A stretch of 64,000 bases of DNA from positions 1,612,001 through 1,676,000 of the forward strand of contig CBDCBH010000003.1 in the NCBI GenBank assembly GCA_965214235.1, given 5' to 3'. This DNA comes from Ilyomonas sp965214235. Its GTDB lineage: Bacteria; Bacteroidota; Bacteroidia; Chitinophagales; Chitinophagaceae. How positions within the stretch are numbered: the stretch's first letter is position 1; every line of letters begins with the position of its first letter. A program made the position numbers and the translations under genes. The notes beneath the pieces were generated by a model. That model was not told the origin of the DNA. It did not search any database and worked only from the letters and a program-made list of their open reading frames with translations. Below, one piece after another: positions 17,603 to 25,563 of this stretch.

Positions 17603-18256
17603 ATGAAAAAGTTATTCGTTTTTGCGTTTGCAATCGCAAGTTTAGTAACAACTAAAATAAATGCACAGCAAGGATTTTCGGTAAGCGTTAAAGCAGCGCC
17701 GCAGTTCAGTTTCTTACAAAATAAAGACGATAACAACGCTTCTAACTACGGCCAGAAAGCCACATTCAATGCAGGCTTTGGTGTGGGCGCCGGTTACAAC
17801 TTTACCAACCATTTTGGTGTTGGTGCAGATGCGTTGTATTCTTTGCAGGGGCAGCGTTATACCTTAAACAATGTAAAATATAACCAGAAGAATGAGTACA
17901 TAAAAGTGCCTTTGTATTTTGGCTATAATACCGATGCTTCAAAAGCTATATCATTCATAGGAAAGGTTGGCCCGCAGGTTAGCTTTATTACAAACTCAAA
18001 GCTTGATGATAACAATGGTAACAAAATTAATGGCAATACAAAAAACCATTACAAAGATGAAACGTTTGGCGGTATGGCGTCTGCAGGTATTCAATATAAG
18101 CTGCAGAGCAATTTGTACCTGACTACAGCAGCGCGCTTTGATTATGATTTTACAAATGCAGAAGATGATGCCTATGCAGGTTACACCCCCGGCAGAGCAA
18201 AAACATACAACTCAACTTTAGGGTTGGAGATAGGGTTAAAGTATATGCTTAAATAA
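17603..18256 (+). CDS. Outer-membrane beta-barrel protein (PorT/OmpW-like)
   Basis: 217 residues. Signal peptide at 1-21 ending INAQ, then alternating strands: GFSVSVKAAPQFSFL, GFGVGAGYNFTNHFGVGADALYS, YIKVPLYFGYN, FIGKVGPQVSFI, YLTTAARFDYDF, and a C-terminal strand LGLEIGLKYMLK. Matches the small 'outer membrane beta-barrel' family common in Bacteroidota (about 200 residues, eight strands). Own terminator follows. No specific function can be given. Confidence 0.85.
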   Translation: MKKLFVFAFAIASLVTTKINAQQGFSVSVKAAPQFSFLQNKDDNNASNYGQKATFNAGFGVGAGYNFTNHFGVGADALYSLQGQRYTLNNVKYNQKNEYIKVPLYFGYNTDASKAISFIGKVGPQVSFITNSKLDDNNGNKINGNTKNHYKDETFGGMASAGIQYKLQSNLYLTTAARFDYDFTNAEDDAYAGYTPGRAKTYNSTLGLEIGLKYMLK

Positions 18257-18283
18257 TAAGCGGTGCTAACAATTGATGATGAT

Positions 18284-18310
18284 AAGGGGAGTTGGCTCTC
18301 CCCTTTTTTT
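18284..18310 (+). terminator. Rho-independent terminator after the barrel gene
   Basis: AAGGGGAG/CTCCCCTT perfect 8-bp stem with 6-nt loop, followed by seven T. Confidence 0.9.
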
Positions 18311-18332
18311 AAAGCTTATAAACTTTACTACC

Positions 18333-18530
18333 ATGAAAACTTTATTATCATATTATCAGCAGGCTATGCAAACTGCAATTACGCTGTTGCTGGTAATTAT
18401 TGTGCTATTACTTCCTTTGGGAGAACTTTCCGACATTGGTTATTACAAAACTTTATTTACAAGCTATTTAAAAAATACTTTTACAAGCCTCCTCTTCAAA
18501 ATTAATTATCATGTTACACACAATCATTGA
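18333..18530 (+). CDS. Possible small membrane protein, 65 residues
   Basis: Starts at ATG 18333 just after the terminator. One strongly hydrophobic segment at about 13-29 (AITLLLVIIVLLLPLG) and an otherwise polar tail. No family recognised. Its 3' end overlaps the next small frame by 20 bases. Could be a spurious frame in A/T-rich DNA; coding evidence is only the membrane-like segment. Confidence 0.3.
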   Translation: MKTLLSYYQQAMQTAITLLLVIIVLLLPLGELSDIGYYKTLFTSYLKNTFTSLLFKINYHVTHNH

Positions 18531-18675
18531 TAATAAAAATAAATTGAAAGACGGCATAATCACTTCTGAGCAAGAGCTGTTAAAAACAACAAGCATTGAA
18601 AAGATGATAATTGATAATGTGGCGAAAGAAATGCAGGTTGCGCAACAAACCATCTATAAATTTTTTGTACCATGA
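18511..18675 (+). CDS. Possible 54-residue protein with HTH-like helix
   Basis: ATG at 18511, stop at 18673-18675. Composition is protein-like (K, E, I, Q rich) and the end, VAKEMQVAQQTIYKFF, has a helix-turn-helix flavour as in TetR or replication regulators. Too short for a complete known regulator; may be a remnant. No family recognised. Confidence 0.3.
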   Translation: MLHTIIDNKNKLKDGIITSEQELLKTTSIEKMIIDNVAKEMQVAQQTIYKFFVP

Positions 18676-18695
18676 ATAAAAATGTATGGAGTGAA

Positions 18696-18726
18696 GTAAG
18701 ATGAAACCGTAACGGCTTCATCTTAC
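18696..18726. repeat. Perfect inverted repeat
   Basis: GTAAGATGAA and TTCATCTTAC are perfect 10-bp arms, with inner CCGT/ACGG pairing possible. No T-run follows directly, so it is either a weak terminator for the small frames upstream or an operator-like site. Confidence 0.6.
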
Positions 18727-18954
18727 AGCATGGTTTGTTTTTAATGCAATTTGTGATAAAAAATATTTAGTTTACAAAAGCCTTTTTCAGTGTGAGTCTG
18801 TTTAAAAATAATGGTTTAAACCACAAAGGCAGGATGAACACAAGGGAGCATAAAAATGAATTAAGAAATACTTTCTGTAACTTTTTCTCTTTACTTCTTA
18901 ATGGTTCCCCTTTCTTACAAACAAATTATAACCAGTAAGATGAGATGGCTAAAA

Positions 18955-19851
18955 TTAAAGCGAAGTTTTATATTCTTTAGGGCTCATGCCGGTTCTTCTT
19001 TTAAAAAATTTAGAGAAAAAAAACTGGTCGCTAAAGTGCAATTTATCGGCAACCTGGGCAACAGAATAAAACAAATCACTCAATAATATTTTTGCTTCTG
19101 TAATTACCATTTCATCAATAAGCTCACCACAGGTTTTGGTAGTAAGTTCTTTTACGGTTTTGGTTAAATGTTTCGGTGTAATAAAAAGTGCATCTGCATA
19201 AAACTGCACACTTCTTTCTTCTTTAAAATGAGCTGCTAATTGTTTTAGAAAGTGGTACAGAATATCATCCTTCCTTGTCAGGGGATGTTCATCACTCACT
19301 CTGTATTTTTTGCTAATGGCAGCCAGTTCAAGCATAAAAATAGTAAAGCCATGATGTATCATTTCTTCCCTGAAGGGATGATTAATATTGTTGATTACGG
19401 TTTTTAAATACAGCATTTGCTGGCTAAACGTTTGCGCTTCTTCTTCGGTTAATAAAAACAAAGGATTGCTGCCGGAAAATAAAAAACCAAGTGCGTCCGA
19501 ATGCTTTTTATGCATCATAGCAGATCCAAGAAATTCGTGTGTAAAACCTATGATAATAGAAGGTAACTTATTGGCCTCTTTTAAGGCGTGTACAGCGCCC
19601 GGATGAATAATAAATAGCGAATTTGCCGGCAGAACATAATTAATAAGGTTGTACTTTATTTCTATGGTTTCGCTAATATTAAGATGTATGGCAAAGTGTT
19701 CTGACCGTGATGGACGAAACATATTTTCCTGCAAGGGCATTTCTTCACTTGTATAAACAAAAACTTCTTCTGCCTGCACTTTTTGTTTAGTAAGCGCATT
19801 TGCATGTACTTCTTTAATGCCATAAGTATTTATAGAATCAAGATTATTCAT
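18955..19851 (-). CDS. AraC family transcriptional regulator
   Basis: 298 residues. N-terminal cupin-like sensor (about 40-130: HFAIHLNISETIEIKYN, LFIIHPGAVHAL) and C-terminal AraC DNA-binding domain with FYADALFITPKHLTKTVKELT as first HTH, then VAQVADKLHFSDQFFFSKFFKRRTGMSPKEYK. Lies 21 bases downstream of a degenerate SDR gene on the same strand, probably in one transcript. Effector unknown. Confidence 0.92.
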   Translation of the reverse strand: MNNLDSINTYGIKEVHANALTKQKVQAEEVFVYTSEEMPLQENMFRPSRSEHFAIHLNISETIEIKYNLINYVLPANSLFIIHPGAVHALKEANKLPSIIIGFTHEFLGSAMMHKKHSDALGFLFSGSNPLFLLTEEEAQTFSQQMLYLKTVINNINHPFREEMIHHGFTIFMLELAAISKKYRVSDEHPLTRKDDILYHFLKQLAAHFKEERSVQFYADALFITPKHLTKTVKELTTKTCGELIDEMVITEAKILLSDLFYSVAQVADKLHFSDQFFFSKFFKRRTGMSPKEYKTSL

Positions 19852-19872
19852 GTACTAAAAATAAAGGCGGCG

Positions 19873-20604
19873 TTACGCATGTTGATGCAACAATTGTTTT
19901 GGAAATGATTGCAACACCGTTTCTGTGCTGTACGTTTGTTTTTGATATAGATTCTTTATCCGCTCAACAATCATCTCATTGCTCACAATTGCACCATCGT
20001 TGATCAGCAAGTGTTCGTTACCTGTTGAATGTTGTACCCAAAGATGATAATACCGTATGCCATTGCGGTGGGCTTCTTCAGCAAATATTTTCGACATCTC
20101 AATTCTTGTAGAAAAAGCGACTCTTGATAATGCGCACGATTTCATATTTTCAAAAAAACGGCTGTCGGTTATATGCACAAACATGCCGCTAAGGTTATCT
20201 TTCATCAAACCAATAACAACGCGGGCGCCCATAAAAAAAGGCATCATGCCTGTTTCCATCATGGTGTTCCATTCCTCTATGCTTGCTTCGGTAAGTTCTT
20301 TTTTACAGCTCGAGAATTCAGGTATTTGCACCGCTATATCAATCTTTCCAAACCTCTCTTTAATGGTTTCGCAGGTTTCTATCACCTTATCAAAATCATG
20401 CACATCTATCAGCAGCGTAATAAAATTTTTATTCTGATGAATATCTTTGAAAGATTGAATCCTATCTATCTGATGCAGGCTTTTTGCCGGAAAAATTACA
20501 ATCGCCATCTCTTCCAGAAATGAATGAATAATTCCCATGCTTACGTCGCTCACTTCACCTGAAACCAAAACCACTTTATCTTTAAAAAGCTTTGCCATGT
20601 TCAC
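19873..20604 (-). CDS. Degenerate short-chain dehydrogenase/reductase-like protein
   Basis: 243 residues, normal SDR length, and the Rossmann layout is recognisable: DKVVLVSGEVSDVSMGIIHSFLEEMAIVIF at the N-terminus, LLIDVHDFDKV for the adenine-binding Asp region, FGKIDIAVQIPEF in place of the NNAG strand. However, the glycine-rich TGxxxGIG motif is broken (SGEVSDVSMGI), NNAG is absent, and no YxxxK catalytic pair is seen where ALSRVAFSTRIEMSK sits. It is therefore probably not an active dehydrogenase; it may bind a ligand or be a regulatory partner for the AraC protein encoded 21 bases downstream (inference). Confidence 0.72.
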   Translation of the reverse strand: MNMAKLFKDKVVLVSGEVSDVSMGIIHSFLEEMAIVIFPAKSLHQIDRIQSFKDIHQNKNFITLLIDVHDFDKVIETCETIKERFGKIDIAVQIPEFSSCKKELTEASIEEWNTMMETGMMPFFMGARVVIGLMKDNLSGMFVHITDSRFFENMKSCALSRVAFSTRIEMSKIFAEEAHRNGIRYYHLWVQHSTGNEHLLINDGAIVSNEMIVERIKNLYQKQTYSTETVLQSFPKQLLHQHA

Positions 20605-21332
20605 ATTTTAATTGAACGTAAAGGTAGATGAATAAAACAGTTGCTATTATGTTCTAAAGTCGCATAACTATGTTTAAAACACTTTACTAAAGGGCAGTTA
20701 CAGAATACTTAACAGGAATAAAGACAATCAGACATCATCTTATTACCTGCAGACATTTTTCTTTTTGCTTCATCGCTTCAACTTTGCTTTATTAAATAGT
20801 TATACTTGTATTAAAGACTCCGTTAGGCTTGCCGCCTTTTTTTTTGTGGCAGTTCTAACGGAGCACTATTATAGGTATAGCATAACCGGAAAAATGTTGT
20901 GTATAAAACAATCTCAATGTGTTGCTGCTTACATTTTTTGGTTTGAAGTTTTTAATAAGAATGTTTTTCAAATCAGGATCTTAATTCATTCAATTTATTA
21001 AAAGGATGACAAATGAAATGCGGGGCAATGAAGCACATCCATTTCTTAATAAAAATGTAGATACATTTTGGAAGATGAACGTTAGCAAATGCCTTTCAAA
21101 TATAGTTTCAATTCATCCAAACTTTATCTGCACGTTTTCTTTTACTCAACTTTGTATGATAGCTTTGAAAAGATAATTTCTCTTTATAAATAGTGGGGCT
21201 TACAGTTCAAACATTTTGGTGTACGGGCATCCTTTTTAAAGGTTGATGCAGTGCAGAAAAGTAATTCTGCTTTATCGCATTTTCTTTTCAGAACACTATA
21301 CCGGAAAGTAAAATAAATAACAAGTCTTCTTC
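20605..21332. other. Gene-free stretch of 728 bases
   Basis: The longest gene-free stretch here. Very A/T-rich, with no frame of protein-like composition (one 78-codon frame at 20765-21001 runs through a hairpin and was rejected). Holds the imperfect hairpin at 20818-20863. Presumably includes the SDR/AraC promoter at its left end. Nothing else recognised. Confidence 0.6.
20818..20863. repeat. Imperfect hairpin with T-rich loop
   Basis: CTCCGTTAG (20818-20826) and CTAACGGAG (20855-20863) are perfect 9-bp arms; inside them TGCC and GGCA can pair around a run of nine T. No gene ends nearby, so the purpose is unclear. Confidence 0.6.
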
Positions 21333-22181
21333 TTACTCAAACGTTCCAAACCCTTCAATCTTTCGGTAGGGCGTGCTGAAGAAACGATATACCACTTCGT
21401 TAAACCAATCTTTATAAACAATAGGTGTGGAATGACCGGAGTTGGGCAGAATCCATAAATATCCTTTCGGGATGGTTTGTGCAATCAGCATTGTGTGTTG
21501 CGGGCGAATTACATCATGGTCGCCGCCAATAATCAACGATGGGCACGAGATGGTTTTTAATTGCTGCAAAGAGATATGCGGCTCGTAGGAAAGCAGGTGC
21601 GCCATTTTCAGTTCCTGCCTGGTTTGCGGTGTTGAGGGCTTGCTTTTTAGCGCCGCGTTGTAAGCCATCGCCCAATGGTAAGCAAACGAATCAACCGCTG
21701 TACTGTCCGGCGATAAATTGGCGCCGGTAACCGCCAGTTTTTTTACTTTTTCGGGATGCCGGATAGAGAGCAGCAAACCATTAATGCCGCCATCGCTCCA
21801 GCCGATAACATAACACGAATCGAGATGTAGCGTATCCAGCAACGCGTTCAAATCGTCCGTCATCATTTCATAACTTAACGAATCGCCGTTATCAACCGAT
21901 TTTCCCTGCGCACGGCTATCGGCAAGAATCACTTTATAATGTTTTGAAAAGAAAGGAATTTGATACAAAAAATTGTTGATGGAACCGCCGTTGCCATGAA
22001 TGATAAGCAGCGGTTCGCCCTGCCCGTAGGTTTCGTAATACATGCGGAAGCCGCGCGTGTTTACATACTTGCCCGCTTTATCATTTCGCCCGTAAAGGGA
22101 AGTATCGAACGGCGATTGTGCGCATGCAATTTGAGTGAAGCAAAAACAAACCAAAAAAAGATAAAGAATTTGTTTTTTCAT
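21333..22181 (-). CDS. Secreted alpha/beta-hydrolase
   Basis: 282 residues. Signal peptide at 1-21 (VCFCFTQIACAQ). Oxyanion HGNGG near 63, nucleophile elbow VIGWSDGG (Ser near 133), acid region SLIIGGDHDVI, and catalytic His in LPNSGHSTP. A conventional single-domain hydrolase fold, probably periplasmic. No neighbour suggests a substrate. Single-gene unit. Confidence 0.87.
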   Translation of the reverse strand: MKKQILYLFLVCFCFTQIACAQSPFDTSLYGRNDKAGKYVNTRGFRMYYETYGQGEPLLIIHGNGGSINNFLYQIPFFSKHYKVILADSRAQGKSVDNGDSLSYEMMTDDLNALLDTLHLDSCYVIGWSDGGINGLLLSIRHPEKVKKLAVTGANLSPDSTAVDSFAYHWAMAYNAALKSKPSTPQTRQELKMAHLLSYEPHISLQQLKTISCPSLIIGGDHDVIRPQHTMLIAQTIPKGYLWILPNSGHSTPIVYKDWFNEVVYRFFSTPYRKIEGFGTFE

Positions 22182-22219
22182 AGTTATGATTTATACCCCG
22201 AAAAAGAGGAATTGTTTAA

Positions 22220-22383
22220 GGTAGTGTTTCAGAATGTATGATGATATTTTCGAACCGCAGTAGAATCATAAGAACATAGATAAGAAAGCAAAAAGAACAT
22301 CTATGTGAAACCTATGGTTCTAATGTGTTTATGTGTTTCCATCATACATTTTAGAACACAACCTTGTTTCATAGGTAGTGTTT
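22220..22383. repeat. Inverted-repeat element with flanking direct repeats
   Basis: Imperfect arms GTGTTTCAGAATGTATGATG (22224-22243) and, in reverse complement, GTGTTCTAAAATGTATGATG (to 22359). Between them ACATAGAT and ATCTATGT form a second inverted pair. GGTAGTGTTT occurs on both outer sides (22220-22229 and 22374-22383). Non-coding. Looks like a small palindromic intergenic or MITE-like element. Confidence 0.55.
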
Positions 22384-22416
22384 GTATTTCTTACACCTTA
22401 AAACTTGTTTCTTATT

Positions 22417-23613
22417 TTATTGTTCAAAATAAGCCAGCGTTCCGCCTACCCATTCGCGGTCTTTGTTATAACGAACGCCAATCATTTTACCTTTACTTAA
22501 GCGGGCTAAATTGTTGGTGGCAACCGGTCGGTCATCGCCTTCTTTCCAGAAATAAAAAATACGAATTTCAGCTTTGGCGGGTTCATCCGGCGTAGGTATT
22601 ACATTGGCATATTTCACCTTGCGTTGCAGTATCCAGTTGTGCGGGTCGTTCACACGCTCAATGTCTTCTTTGGTAACATCAATTACCACTCCCTGACCGG
22701 CAAATGAAAACAAAGGCTTCAACACATAATTTTGTAAATCTTCCGGTATTGTTTTTACATCACTTAAGAACTTTGTTTCAGGAACATACGGATGACGGAT
22801 GAAGGGCAGCGTGAATTTGGAAATGCGGTAAAACCAATCGGGATGCGGCACCCATTGCACATCCAACTCTTCCAGCAGCAGCTTTCCTTTCTCCTGCACT
22901 TCGGCGCTTTGCTGCTGCAAATCATCAAAGATGATGCGGTTATAAATTCGCTTTACCTGTATCTTCTTACCTTCTTTCGTATAATACAATTTGTAGCCTT
23001 CTTTTACCAGTTCCATTAAATCAACAATGGGTATGTGCAGGTAATCTTCCGTGCAATAAAAATCAACTCTTGTTTTTTGCTGATGGGGTAATATCTCAAG
23101 CAGAATTACATTTTCGGGGTTCTCATTTTTTACAATAATATCTTCCAGCAATTGCAGATAGGTTTCTTTTGTTAACCCGTTGAAGTAAGAAGAATATCCT
23201 TCGGGAATGTTTAAATATTTCCGCGCCATTTCATCCTGAAATACCTGGAAAGCAAATAAGGTTGGGAAGCCCTGCATCTCTATCAATTGTGGCTCCAACT
23301 CACCTTTTTCATTCAGGCAAACACCAAAATCAAAAGCAATAAAATGCGTATGCGGGTTTTCGCCAGGCACTTTTACTTCGGGCGGAATGGCGTGCGCAGT
23401 AAGGGTTTTAAAATTGTAACCGGCAATAACATCTACAATACTTTCGCACGCTGCCAGCATTTTATCTGTAAAGGGTTTACCTACAAAAATGGGCGTTTCC
23501 GCCACCCGAAATTGCAGTGCATCCGGGTGAAGATTTGACAATGCTTTTATATACTTGTCGTAGCTTTTGTGGCTGAAACTGTTGTTGTATTCTGTGCGGA
23601 TATCAGTTATCAT
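22417..23613 (-). CDS. Uncharacterised ATP-grasp-like protein
   Basis: 398 residues, no signal peptide, cytoplasmic. I do not recognise a named family, but the C-terminal half has ATP-grasp-like elements: LQNYVLKPLFSFAGQGVVIDV (lysine plus glycine-rich loop), WILQRKVKYANV (adenine-binding strand) and AEIRIFYFWK (metal-binding strand). Near 130, PQLIEMQGFPTLFAFQ resembles the substrate-binding Glu region of glutathionylspermidine-synthetase-like enzymes. A carboxylate-amine or -thiol ligase is therefore possible. No biosynthetic neighbours; the divergently transcribed LacI regulator starts 105 bases away and might control it. Confidence 0.6.
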   Translation of the reverse strand: MITDIRTEYNNSFSHKSYDKYIKALSNLHPDALQFRVAETPIFVGKPFTDKMLAACESIVDVIAGYNFKTLTAHAIPPEVKVPGENPHTHFIAFDFGVCLNEKGELEPQLIEMQGFPTLFAFQVFQDEMARKYLNIPEGYSSYFNGLTKETYLQLLEDIIVKNENPENVILLEILPHQQKTRVDFYCTEDYLHIPIVDLMELVKEGYKLYYTKEGKKIQVKRIYNRIIFDDLQQQSAEVQEKGKLLLEELDVQWVPHPDWFYRISKFTLPFIRHPYVPETKFLSDVKTIPEDLQNYVLKPLFSFAGQGVVIDVTKEDIERVNDPHNWILQRKVKYANVIPTPDEPAKAEIRIFYFWKEGDDRPVATNNLARLSKGKMIGVRYNKDREWVGGTLAYFEQ

Positions 23614-23667
23614 AGATTATGTATTGGGAAGAGATAAAAGTACAACACGAAAGGAATATTGGGTTCA

Positions 23668-23699
23668 TTGCTTTTACAAACCGTTTCCGCTTATCTTTG
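23668..23699 (+). promoter_or_regulatory. Bacteroidota-type promoter of the lacI-family gene
   Basis: TTG at 23668-23670, 21-nt spacer, then TATCTTTG (23692-23699), matching TTG/TAnnTTTG. The -7 box lies 19 bases before the start codon. Confidence 0.65.
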
Positions 23700-23718
23700 A
23701 TAGATTAGCCATAATAAA

Positions 23719-24732
23719 ATGGACAAACGAGTTTCGCTGAAAGACATTGCGCAAAAAGTTGGTGTTTCTACCGCCCTGGTTTCTTACGTTTTGAATAACC
23801 AAAAAGAAAACAGGATAAAAAAAGACGTGGCACAAAGAATAAGAGACACTGCCAAGGCTTTAAATTACCGAACCAACCAAATTGCCCGCAGCCTGAAGAT
23901 GAGCAAAACCTTTACGCTGGGCTTAATTGTATCAAATATTTCCAACCCGTTTTCTTCGGGGCTTGCCCGCATTATTGAAGACGAGGCGGATAAACAAAAG
24001 TACACCGTTATCTTCGGCAGCTCGGATGAAAACGCTACCAAGTTTGCAAAGCTGCTGGATACATTTATAAACCGGCAGGTAGATGGTTTAATCATCGCGC
24101 CGCCAGCGGGCGCAGAAGAGCAGATTTTGTATTTGCAGCAACAAAGAATTCCGTTTATTTTAATTGACCGTTATTTTCCTTCGGTTGAAACAGGTTACAT
24201 TGCTTTGGATAATGAAGAAGCAGCTTACCGGGCTACCGAATTTATTATTAAAGGCGGCGCAAAAAAACCGGCAATGATAACTTATGAAACCGATTTGTAT
24301 CACTTTCACGACCGCACAAACGGTTATAAAAAAGCATTGAGCGATTATCATTTACCGTATTCAAAAGAGCGGTTTCAGAAGGTTGACATCAGCAATAAAA
24401 AAGACCAGATTGAAAAAGCGGTTCATGACGTGCTGTATGCCCGGGAATCGGCAGATGCTATTTTGTTTGGCTCGAACAGCATTACCAATTATGCCGTGAA
24501 ATACATTAATATGCTGCCGGTAAAAATACCGAAAGATGTGGCGTTGATTTCGTTTGATGAAACCGAATCGCTCGATCTTTTTTATGCGCCCATCACGTAT
24601 ATAAAACAGCCGTTACAGGAGATGGGAAAACAAGCTGTTTCGGTACTGATAGAAGCCATCAATGCAAAAGAAAACCATCTGCAGCAAATTCGCTTGCCGG
24701 GAGAACTGGTGATAAAAAAATCAACTAAATAA
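23719..24732 (+). CDS. LacI family transcriptional regulator
   Basis: 337 residues. N-terminal LacI HTH: SLKDIAQKVGVSTALVSYVLNN with hinge helix region NYRTNQIARSLKMSKT. The periplasmic-binding-protein-like sugar-binding core follows (LGLIVSNISNPFSSGLARIIED, DGLIIAPPAG, ILIDRYFP, ALISFDETE, TYIKQPLQEMGKQAV). Such proteins normally repress sugar-use genes; no sugar genes are adjacent, so the target may be distant or the divergent ATP-grasp-like gene. Terminator follows. Confidence 0.94.
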   Translation: MDKRVSLKDIAQKVGVSTALVSYVLNNQKENRIKKDVAQRIRDTAKALNYRTNQIARSLKMSKTFTLGLIVSNISNPFSSGLARIIEDEADKQKYTVIFGSSDENATKFAKLLDTFINRQVDGLIIAPPAGAEEQILYLQQQRIPFILIDRYFPSVETGYIALDNEEAAYRATEFIIKGGAKKPAMITYETDLYHFHDRTNGYKKALSDYHLPYSKERFQKVDISNKKDQIEKAVHDVLYARESADAILFGSNSITNYAVKYINMLPVKIPKDVALISFDETESLDLFYAPITYIKQPLQEMGKQAVSVLIEAINAKENHLQQIRLPGELVIKKSTK

Positions 24733-24773
24733 TACTCCCATTTTTAATTAACCATATTCAATATAAAAATAAA

Positions 24774-24805
24774 GAGGGGCTCCTTAGATAAGGTGCCCCT
24801 TTTTT
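24774..24805 (+). terminator. Rho-independent terminator after the lacI-family gene
   Basis: AGGGGC-T-CCTTA paired with TAAGG-T-GCCCCT (one T-T mismatch), then six T. Confidence 0.9.
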
Positions 24806-24915
24806 CAACCCTAAACCCTTAAAAAACAATTTTCCATTAGCGATAATCATGCCATCATAACAGCATTTTACAGATTACCAAATAACAATTATAAGCCGTT
24901 TGTTTTTGTTCCATT

Positions 24916-25335
24916 TTAAAATATTTCAAAAGCCGAAAAGAAAAAACCGCCTTCGATAGCAGCATTTTCATCGCTGTCGCTGCCATGCACGGCGTTCTCT
25001 CCAATTGAAGCGGCAAACTGTTTTCGTATCGTTCCTTCATCCGCTTTGGATGGGTCGGTAGCGCCAATCAGTTTTCTAAATTCAGCCACTGCGTTTTCTT
25101 TTTCTAAAATAGCCGCTACAATGTTGCCGCTGCTCATAAACGTTACCAGTTCGCCATAAAACGGACGCTCTTTGTGCACCGCGTAAAACTCACCCGCTTT
25201 TTCTTTTGTAAGCTTCACCCACTTCATCGCTTTAATAGCAAAACCGGCTTTCGTAATCATACTAATAATTTCACCGGTATAACCTTTTGATGTTGCATCA
25301 GGCTTAATCATGGTAAACGTTCTGTTGTTTTGCAT
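24916..25335 (-). CDS. ndk: Nucleoside diphosphate kinase
   Basis: 139 residues from the ATG at 25335. The frame is open 14 codons further (to 25377), but those residues do not match the family, which begins NRTFTMIKPDA. Active-site phosphohistidine is H117 in GENAVHGSDS; KPDA (11-14) and the conserved ERPFYGELV are present. Interconverts NTPs and NDPs in the cytoplasm using ATP. Length is the usual 135-150. Single gene; a possible promoter sits immediately upstream. Confidence 0.96.
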   Translation of the reverse strand: MQNNRTFTMIKPDATSKGYTGEIISMITKAGFAIKAMKWVKLTKEKAGEFYAVHKERPFYGELVTFMSSGNIVAAILEKENAVAEFRKLIGATDPSKADEGTIRKQFAASIGENAVHGSDSDENAAIEGGFFFSAFEIF

Positions 25336-25349
25336 TGCTTTTTTGGCGG

Positions 25350-25377
25350 CAAATGTAGGGATTGCCCTTAAATTCAA
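25350..25377 (-). promoter_or_regulatory. Possible ndk promoter
   Basis: Reverse strand TTG (25377-25375), 17-nt spacer, TACATTTG (25357-25350). It lies only 14 bases before the chosen ATG, which implies a very short leader; it supports the ATG at 25335 over the longer frame. Confidence 0.4.
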
Positions 25378-25563
25378 TTTGTTTATTTATCGGTTGTTTA
25401 CAGCTAAAAAAACAACCGGAATTGCGCATCGAAGCGATGCGTTATGCTTTTCTTTTACACCACTTTGGCAACAGGCTCTTTCCGGTTCTTTCATTTATAC
25501 ATACATTTTTATGGCATGGTTTTACATCATTTATTTTATTATCTGTTATAAAAACTAATCAAA

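Noticed and set aside
20765..21001. 78-codon plus-strand frame in the long gene-free stretch
   Set aside because: Runs through a hairpin with a T9 tract, and its composition is like random A/T-rich translation.
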